Positions 5,812 through 10,458 of a stretch of 10,458 bases of DNA are shown here, piece after piece. The stretch's first letter is position 1. Every line of letters starts with the position of its first letter. The notes under the pieces were generated by a model. That model was not told the origin of the DNA, searched no databases, and worked only from the letters and a program-made list of their open reading frames with translations. A program made the translations under genes and the position numbers. Origin of the DNA: JBOHPP01 sp050731755 (GTDB lineage Bacteria > Methylomirabilota > Methylomirabilia > Rokubacteriales > CSP1-6); NCBI GenBank assembly GCA_050731755.1, contig JBOHPP010000150.1, forward strand, positions 1 through 10,458, written 5' to 3'.

Positions 5812-6589
5812 CCGGCGGGACCAGGCCGGGCCCGTCGTCGAGGTCCGGGGACTCGGCAAGAGCTTCGGGCGGTTGCGGGTGCTCACGGGGGTGAACCTCG
5901 CTGTATTGGCAGGACGGACGCTCTGTGTGCTCGGCCCCAGCGGGTCCGGCAAGTCGACGTTGCTCCGCTGCATCAACTTTCTCGAGCGGCCGGACGAGGG
6001 CGCGGTGTTCCTGCGCGGTGAGCAGGTCGGGCTCTGTCGCGCCGCATCGGGCCGGGAGCGGCCGATGACCGATCGCGAGCTGGCGCGCATGCGGACGCGC
6101 TTCGGGATGGTGTTCCAGCAGTTCAACCTGTGGCCGCACCTCACGGTCATCGGGAATCTCGTCGAGAGCCCGATCTATGTGCAAAGGCGCCCCCGTGACG
6201 AGGTCGTCGCCGAGGCGGAAGCGCTCCTCGACAAGATCGGCCTCCGGGACAAGCGGGACGCCTATCCGAGCCGGCTGTCGGGCGGCCAGAAGCAGCGGGT
6301 GGCCATCGCCCGGGCGCTGGCGATGAAGCCCGAGGTGCTCCTGTTCGATGAGCCGACCAGCTCGCTCGATCCCGAGCTCGTCGGGGAGGTGCTGGCCGTC
6401 ATGCGGAACCTCGCCCGCGAAGGCCAGACGATGATCGTCGTGACCCACGAGATGGGCTTCGCCCGTGAGGCCGCCGACGAGGTGCTGTTCCTCGACGAAG
6501 GCGCCGTCGTGGAGACCGCGTCCCCGGAACGGTTCTTCGACAACCCGGCCACCCCGCGGGTCCGGCAGTTCCTGCAGCGATTCGCCTGA
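5804..6589 (+). CDS. Amino-acid ABC transporter ATP-binding protein (GlnQ/HisP type)
   Basis: Cytoplasmic ATPase of 261 residues driving the importer. All catalytic motifs are present: Walker A GPSGSGKST (44-52), Q-loop VFQQFN (103-108), signature LSGGQ (158-162), Walker B VLLFDE (178-183) and the H-loop histidine H215 in VTHEM. The sequences NFLERPDEG and VTHEMGFARE are characteristic of the GlnQ/HisP subfamily. An insert of roughly 15 residues around 76-92 (LCRAASGRERPMTD) makes it slightly longer than many relatives. The ATG lies within the end of the preceding permease gene (eight-base overlap) after GAGGGG, which fits tight translational coupling. Confidence 0.95.
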   Translation: MSDRRDQAGPVVEVRGLGKSFGRLRVLTGVNLAVLAGRTLCVLGPSGSGKSTLLRCINFLERPDEGAVFLRGEQVGLCRAASGRERPMTDRELARMRTRFGMVFQQFNLWPHLTVIGNLVESPIYVQRRPRDEVVAEAEALLDKIGLRDKRDAYPSRLSGGQKQRVAIARALAMKPEVLLFDEPTSSLDPELVGEVLAVMRNLAREGQTMIVVTHEMGFAREAADEVLFLDEGAVVETASPERFFDNPATPRVRQFLQRFA

Positions 6590-6613
6590 GTCACGGGCGA
6601 CCGGCGCCGACCA

Positions 6614-6621
6614 GGAAGGAG
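6614..6621 (+). promoter_or_regulatory. Shine-Dalgarno site for DUF1989 gene
   Basis: GGAAGGAG ends 6 bases before ATG 6628 and 9 before the adjacent ATG 6631. Either Met could be used, so the protein is 201 or 200 residues long. It is the strongest ribosome site inside the operon. Confidence 0.55.
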
Positions 6622-6627
6622 ACCCGG

Positions 6628-7233
6628 ATGATGACCGCTGAGATGATCGAGGTGCCGGCGCGCTCCGGCAAGGCCGTGAAGCTGCCGACCGGCTGGAGCG
6701 TGAAGCTCATCAACACGTTCGGCAGCCAGGTGGTGGACACGTGGGCCTTCAACGCGCACGACCTCGCCGAGCACATGTCGATGGAGCACACCCGGGTCAT
6801 GCTCGGACGACTCAACCCCCGACGGGGCGATCAACTCTTCTCGAGCCGCCGCCAGCCGCTCCTGCGAATGACCGAGGACACCTCACCGGGCGTGCACGAT
6901 ACCCTGCGAGCGGCCTGCGATCCGGTCCGCTACAAGCTGCTTGGCTTCGAGCAGCACGCGAGCTGCACCCAGAACCTCGCCACCGCGCTGGCAGAACTCG
7001 GGCTCAGGGCTCCGCACTCCCCCTGCCCGCTCAACATGTTCGAGAACTGTCCGGTCGGCGACGGTGGCGCCCTCGTCGTGGTCCCGCCGCCGGTGAAGGC
7101 TGGCGACTACGTGGTCCTCACGGCCGAGGTCGACACGGTCGTCGTCTTCTCATCGTGCCCGATGGATGTCTTCCCGACGAATGGGCCCGATTGCACGCCC
7201 AAAGCCGTCGCGTACCAGGTTTACCGGAGCTAG
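6628..7233 (+). CDS. DUF1989 protein (urea-carboxylase-associated / carboxyguanidine-deiminase-like)
   Basis: The 201-residue protein belongs to the DUF1989 family. Seen: a family-type start (GKAVKLPTGWSVKLINTFG), QVVDTWAFNAHDLAEHMS (34-51), TRVMLGRL, a HDTLRAACD segment (90-98), H110-x2-C113-x2-N116 (EQHASCTQN), PLNMF (134-138), and SSCPMD with C177. The conserved His and Cys residues suggest a metal or catalytic site. Members were long annotated as urea amidolyase-associated proteins; a DUF1989 pair (CgdA/CgdB) is known to act as carboxyguanidine deiminase in guanidine assimilation. Here there is a single copy and no urea or guanidine carboxylase in view, so another amidine or amide substrate is plausible. 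It follows the ATPase by 38 bases and precedes the amidohydrolase by four, so it probably acts on the imported solute or its product. Confidence 0.85.
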   Translation: MMTAEMIEVPARSGKAVKLPTGWSVKLINTFGSQVVDTWAFNAHDLAEHMSMEHTRVMLGRLNPRRGDQLFSSRRQPLLRMTEDTSPGVHDTLRAACDPVRYKLLGFEQHASCTQNLATALAELGLRAPHSPCPLNMFENCPVGDGGALVVVPPPVKAGDYVVLTAEVDTVVVFSSCPMDVFPTNGPDCTPKAVAYQVYRS

Positions 7234-7237
7234 GCGC

Positions 7238-8674
7238 GTGCTGCTGATCCGGGACGCCGACTACATCCTGACCCTGGACGCGCGCCGGCGCGTCCTGGAG
7301 CGCCACTCGCTGCTCATCAAGGACACCCGCATCACGGACATCGGGCCGGCGGCGGAGATGGACGCCCGGCATCTCACCAGCTGCCGCCGCCAGGGGGCGG
7401 TCGTGGAAGCGCGCGGGCGGCTCGTCCTGCCCGGCTACGTAAACACCCACGTCCACACCTTCGAGCATCTCAGCCGGGGTCTCATTCCCGACAACCTCTC
7501 GACCTATGCCTGGGCGGTGACCTACGCCCGGCCGTTCTACGCGGCCCTGACCGAGGACGAGGCCTACATCGCCGCCCGGCTCGCGTGCCTCGAGATGCTC
7601 CGCAGTGGCACGACCTGCTTCGTGGACGTGAACATCCTCGTCTCGCTCGGGCACCTGGACGCGGTGGCGCAGGCGGTGACCGAGAGTGGCATGCGGGCAG
7701 TGCTCGGCCGCGGGGTGTTCGATCTGATGCCGAAAGAGATGGCCGACGCCATGCCGCCGGCGCTGCGGGAGCGGGTGCTGTCGCCGTCCGCCGCCGCGGC
7801 GCTCCGCGAGGTCGAGGCTCTGCTGGACCGCTGGACCAGCAGCGCCGGCGGGCGCATCCGCGCCTGGGCGTCGATCTACGGGCTGTTCCCGTACTGCTCG
7901 GACGAGCTCTTCTCCGGGCTACGAGGCGTGGCCGAGCGGTACGGCGTCGGTATGGCGTTCCATATCGCCTCCTCGATCGAGGAGGCGCAGGCCGTCGAAA
8001 AGCGTGTCGGCGCGTGGCCGATCACCCATCTCGACCGGCTCGGCGTGCTGGGCCCAAATCTACTGCTGACGCATTGCACGGCGATCACCGATCGCGAGGT
8101 GGGGATCCTGGCCGAGCGCGGAACCAAGGTGGCCTACTGCCCCGGGGCGGCGCTGCGGCTGGCCAAGGGGACGACGCGCATCGGCAAGATTCCGGAGATG
8201 CTGGCCGCCGGCGTGACGGTCTCGCTCGGCGCGGACGGGGTATCGTCGAGCGGGACGTTCGACCCCGCGCGCCTGGCCGGTCTCGTCGCCGGTCTCTTCA
8301 AAGACGCGCGCATGGATCCCACGCTGGTGCCGGCGGAGACCGCGCTCGAGATGGCCACGCTGAACGGCGCGCGCGCCGTGCTCTGGGATGACGCCCTGGG
8401 CTCCGTCGAGGTCGGCAAAACCGCCGATCTGGCGCTCTACGACCTCGAGGCGCCGGAGTGGGTGCCGCGCCACGACGTCGTCCGCAACCTCGTGTACTGC
8501 GCGGATGGACGCACCATCCGGACCGTCCTCGTCAACGGCCGCATCGTGTACGACGATGGCCGCGCGGTCGGCATCGACGCGGGCAAGGCGGTGGCCGAGG
8601 CCAGCGCGGCTGGGGAGCGGATCGCGCAACGCCTCGGTCTCGACCCGCGCCGACGTTGGCCGCTGGTTCAGTGA
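7238..8674 (+). CDS. Metal-dependent amidohydrolase, SAH/MTA-deaminase/chlorohydrolase-like, with HxxE glutamate replaced
   Basis: Cytoplasmic amidohydrolase of 478 residues with a (beta/alpha)8 barrel and a small beta-sandwich domain formed by both ends. Metal ligands seen: H71-x-H73 (NTHVHTFEHLSRG), H242, H279 (LLTHC) and D333 (LGADG), the single-metal set of the S-adenosylhomocysteine deaminase / atrazine chlorohydrolase (AtzA, TrzN) group. The C-terminus (GSVEVGKTADLALYD, VLVNGRIVYDDG) is typical. Odd: the family's HxxE proton-transfer glutamate is Ser here (HIASS, S245), and the usual CPxSN loop reads CPGAALRL. The reaction or substrate may therefore differ from standard deaminases. The GTG at 7238, with GGAG about 8 bases upstream, is chosen because it starts the expected first strand (LLIRDADYILTLD) and lies four bases after the DUF1989 stop. 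Last gene of the operon; it ends 12 bases from the convergent binding-protein gene. Confidence 0.85.
   Translation: MLLIRDADYILTLDARRRVLERHSLLIKDTRITDIGPAAEMDARHLTSCRRQGAVVEARGRLVLPGYVNTHVHTFEHLSRGLIPDNLSTYAWAVTYARPFYAALTEDEAYIAARLACLEMLRSGTTCFVDVNILVSLGHLDAVAQAVTESGMRAVLGRGVFDLMPKEMADAMPPALRERVLSPSAAAALREVEALLDRWTSSAGGRIRAWASIYGLFPYCSDELFSGLRGVAERYGVGMAFHIASSIEEAQAVEKRVGAWPITHLDRLGVLGPNLLLTHCTAITDREVGILAERGTKVAYCPGAALRLAKGTTRIGKIPEMLAAGVTVSLGADGVSSSGTFDPARLAGLVAGLFKDARMDPTLVPAETALEMATLNGARAVLWDDALGSVEVGKTADLALYDLEAPEWVPRHDVVRNLVYCADGRTIRTVLVNGRIVYDDGRAVGIDAGKAVAEASAAGERIAQRLGLDPRRRWPLVQ
7276..7295. repeat. 8-bp inverted repeat early in amidohydrolase gene
   Basis: GGACGCGC and GCGCGTCC with a four-base loop, about 40 bases after the start codon, could form an mRNA hairpin. 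It is inside coding sequence rich in Arg codons and may be incidental. Confidence 0.25.
7966..7987. repeat. 22-bp perfect palindrome within amidohydrolase active-site codons
   Basis: Each 11-base arm is CGCCTCCTCGA and its exact complement, meeting at GATC with no loop. It covers the last base of I243 and all of A244 to A250, i.e. the segment right after metal ligand H242, including S245 where the family normally has Glu. This is longer than expected by chance in one gene. Confidence 0.85.
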
Positions 8675-8686
8675 CCGGCGTGGACG

Positions 8687-9919
8687 CTATTGGCTCTTCA
8701 CGAAGTCGGGTGGAGCCCACAGCAGGGTCCACTGGGCATTCTTGACCTGGAGCAGAAACATCGACTTTTCCGCCTCGCGCGGCTTCACAGGATGGTCGTC
8801 GGGGTTCAGCGTGATCGGCCCGACCACGCCCTGGAAGGTGCCGATCCTCGCGAGCGCGTCACGCAGCTTCCGGCGGTCCTCCAGCAGCGACTCCTCAGTG
8901 TTCTTGACCCCCGTCTTCTCGATGAGGTCCTTCATCAAGTAGATGATCTCGTAGGCGGTATGGCTGCGGTCGAGGTTGCTCTCGGCTTTGAACCGGTCCC
9001 AGGCCTTCTTCTCCAGTTCCTTCGCCTTCGCCGTCAGAGGCGCGAAGTTCGTCGGGACGATCATGCCTTCGGCGAGGTCAGGACAACCCAGCAGCACGGT
9101 CGCGCCGGCCAGGCTGCTGATCGCGACGATCGCCTTCGGCTTGACGCCTTGCCGCCGGAGCTCTCTGAACGACGGGCAGGTGGTCGGCTCGTGGGTGAGC
9201 GTGAAGTAGATGTCGGCATTGGTCCGCGCCAGCTTCGCCACCTGCGCGCTGTAGTCCGTGTCCTGCCACCCCCACTCCACGACCTCGGCGATCTGGTGAT
9301 ACTTGTGCCGGTCGAGCGCCGGCTTGACCGCGAGCTTCCAGGTGGAAGCCGAGTGCGCGAAGTCCGGCTCCCAGGCGACCGCGACCGTCTTGAGCGCGGG
9401 GAAGTGCTCCTTCAGGTAGCCGACGATGAAGTCGTACATCATCGGCTCGTCGACGGTGTTGCGGAACACCCACGGCGAGATCTTGGCCAACCCGAACTTG
9501 CTCGCGGTATCCGTGAAGAACAGGAACGGCAGGCCGGTGTCGCCCGGGTCGTCGAGCCGCCTCTGGAGCATCTTGAAGGCCGGCTCGGCCGTCGACGAAC
9601 AGGTCGGCCCCAGCGAGAACAGGACTTTCTCGACCGTCGCCAGCCGGCGGACGATCGTCAGGCCTTGCTCTGCCTTGCAGGCGTCGTCGTGGGCCAACAG
9701 CACCATTTTCACCCGCTTACCACCGATCAAGACCCCGCTCGCGTTCACCTCTTCGATCGCGAGATTGGTGAGGGAGAGAGCGCCCTTCCCGGTGAGAGCG
9801 ACGCCGCCGCTGAGGGCCCAGATGCCACCAATTCGCAGGGTGCCTTCTTCTTGAAACGCGAGTCCCGCGGACGGCAGGAGCAACACGACGGCGAGCACGA
9901 TGACCAGACTGCGCAGCAT
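8687..9919 (-). CDS. Branched-chain amino acid / amide type ABC binding protein (type 1 periplasmic fold)
   Basis: Periplasmic receptor of 410 residues, Peripla_BP_6/LivJ-like. Signal peptide MLRSLVIVLAVVLLLPSAGLA (1-21), then LRIGGIWALSGGVALTGKGA (28-47), the typical first strand and ligand loop, with later features DDACKAEQG, FSLGPTCSSTAEP, and NTVDEPMMYDFIVGYL. Four cysteines in the mature part (81, 107, 248, 279) could form disulfides. Relatives bind leucine-type amino acids, urea, amides or aromatic acids; the ligand cannot be read here. ATG 9919 is chosen over 9931 or 10027 because GGAGG lies five bases upstream and it starts the signal peptide exactly. No LivHMGF membrane or ATPase genes are present, so it is an orphan receptor in this window. 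It converges with the amidohydrolase operon. Confidence 0.9.
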   Translation of the reverse strand: MLRSLVIVLAVVLLLPSAGLAFQEEGTLRIGGIWALSGGVALTGKGALSLTNLAIEEVNASGVLIGGKRVKMVLLAHDDACKAEQGLTIVRRLATVEKVLFSLGPTCSSTAEPAFKMLQRRLDDPGDTGLPFLFFTDTASKFGLAKISPWVFRNTVDEPMMYDFIVGYLKEHFPALKTVAVAWEPDFAHSASTWKLAVKPALDRHKYHQIAEVVEWGWQDTDYSAQVAKLARTNADIYFTLTHEPTTCPSFRELRRQGVKPKAIVAISSLAGATVLLGCPDLAEGMIVPTNFAPLTAKAKELEKKAWDRFKAESNLDRSHTAYEIIYLMKDLIEKTGVKNTEESLLEDRRKLRDALARIGTFQGVVGPITLNPDDHPVKPREAEKSMFLLQVKNAQWTLLWAPPDFVKSQ

Positions 9920-10050
9920 GAGGGCCTCCATTCGTGCTGACGACGAAGACGGATGCAGGCGGGCGCCGAAGGGCGCGTCCACGGCGGCGACAATAGACCT
10001 CTGCGGTGTCCCGCGCAACCCAGGCAAACGGCCTCAGCACCGCCGTACTT
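9920..10050. other. Leader region of the LivJ-like gene
   Basis: A 131-base spacer between two - strand genes. It contains the start-deciding Shine-Dalgarno for the binding protein and presumably a promoter, but no convincing -35/-10 pair is visible on the - strand. No gene is seen. Confidence 0.4.
9925..9929 (-). promoter_or_regulatory. Shine-Dalgarno deciding the LivJ-like start
   Basis: GGAGG on the - strand, five bases before the ATG at 9919. It selects this start over upstream in-frame ATGs that would place extra charged sequence before the signal peptide. Confidence 0.7.
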
Positions 10051-10452
10051 CTAGGCGGTCTTGGCGCGCACGACGAAATCGACGTCGCAGTCGAGGATTT
10101 GCAGCAGAGACACCAATTGATCGACGGACTTGCGGTAGTTCGTCTGGTCCAAGAGCCTGTAGAGCTGGGCTGGCGATGTTCCCAGCCGGCGGATGATCTC
10201 CCGTTTGGACAGCGGGCTCTTGTCGATCCGTTTCTGCGCCTCAATCGTTAGCCGGTAGAGCAGGAGATCTCTCAAATAGGACGGATCCTCGTTGTACTCG
10301 AGGACCTGTTCAATGTGAACCGTGCCCTCCTGCGAGACGAGGTAGCCAGCCCGTCTGAAGATCGCTTCGACGAACGCCTCCGCGATCCTACCTTTGAGGT
10401 GGTTCGCCTGGTCGAGCCGGGACTGGCGATCCTGGCGAGGCACGTCTTTCAC
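10051..10452 (-). CDS. Small XRE-like DNA-binding protein, unrecognised N-terminal domain (possibly 5'-partial)
   Basis: At least 133 residues. The C-terminal half (about 79-125: PLSKREIIRRLGTSPAQLYR, then LL, and SVDQLVSLLQILDCDVDF) reads as a XRE/HigA-like helix-turn-helix. LSKREIIRRLG supplies helices 1-2, SPAQLYRLL the recognition helix, and the SVDQLVSLLQIL helix packs behind. The N-terminal part has HLKGRIAEAFVEAIFRRAGYLV, which resembles the first helix and strand of some PD-(D/E)xK nuclease-like proteins, but no catalytic PD...ExK follows; it may be only a dimerisation domain. The GTG at 10452 is six bases from the edge and the frame stays open to the edge, so the true start could lie outside. 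Likely a transcriptional regulator or antitoxin-like protein; whether it controls the LivJ-like gene downstream is unknown. GC is lower (about 57% in one counted line) than in the operon. Confidence 0.6.
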   Translation of the reverse strand: MKDVPRQDRQSRLDQANHLKGRIAEAFVEAIFRRAGYLVSQEGTVHIEQVLEYNEDPSYLRDLLLYRLTIEAQKRIDKSPLSKREIIRRLGTSPAQLYRLLDQTNYRKSVDQLVSLLQILDCDVDFVVRAKTA

Positions 10453-10458
10453 CCTATG

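Noticed and set aside
8690..9940. 416-codon + strand frame across the LivJ-like gene
   Set aside because: It is a mirror of the binding-protein gene with His/Arg/Leu-heavy composition and no domain signature.
1..10458. CRISPR array, tRNA/rRNA genes, transposase or insertion sequence
   Set aside because: I looked for spaced direct repeats, tRNA-like cloverleaf ends and transposase motifs and saw none. The two-gene island has no recognisable integrase or terminal repeats.

Overview
The window is a GC-rich bacterial stretch, most likely a metagenome-assembled chromosome fragment. Hand counts of a few 60-base lines give about 70-77% GC in the central operon and about 53-62% in the 2.4-3.3 kb island. 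The mix of binding-protein-dependent transporters (TctC-like, amino-acid type 3, branched-chain type), an amidohydrolase and a DUF1989 protein would suit a soil or groundwater heterotroph such as Rokubacteria/Methylomirabilota or a proteobacterium. This taxonomic guess is weak: there is no rRNA or marker gene to anchor it.

Layout. Positions 1-144 hold the 3' end of an unrecognised + strand gene. 249-995 (-) encodes a heme-oxygenase-like (TenA/PqqC/CADD-type) di-iron oxidase. A 367-base divergent spacer follows. 1363-2348 (+) is a TctC-family periplasmic binding protein gene broken by a perfect 8-bp tandem duplication. 2408-3313 (-) is a two-gene, lower-GC module: a small protein with a predicted helix-turn-helix, then a protein with TIR/nucleoside-deoxyribosyltransferase-like sequence features. 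Its context and composition resemble an acquired regulatory or defence cassette.

The core is a six-gene + strand operon, 3594-8674. It runs: polar amino-acid ABC binding protein, two permeases, ATPase, DUF1989 (urea-carboxylase-associated/carboxyguanidine-deiminase-like) protein, and a metal-dependent amidohydrolase of the SAH-deaminase/chlorohydrolase group. The genes overlap or lie at most 38 bases apart. A good sigma70-like promoter with a perfect palindrome over its -10 box lies upstream. The likely logic is uptake of a small, charged, nitrogen-rich solute followed by cytoplasmic hydrolysis or deamination by the last two enzymes. The substrate cannot be read from sequence.

Convergent to this operon, 8687-9919 (-) encodes a branched-chain-amino-acid/amide type periplasmic binding protein without its own transporter. 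10051-10452 (-) encodes a small protein with a XRE-like DNA-binding half, and its 5' end runs to the window edge.

Most notable points: the TctC frameshift with its visible mutational mechanism; the HTH plus TIR-like pair; the transporter-DUF1989-amidohydrolase pathway; and an amidohydrolase in which the usual HxxE glutamate is a serine, encoded within a 22-bp perfect palindrome.
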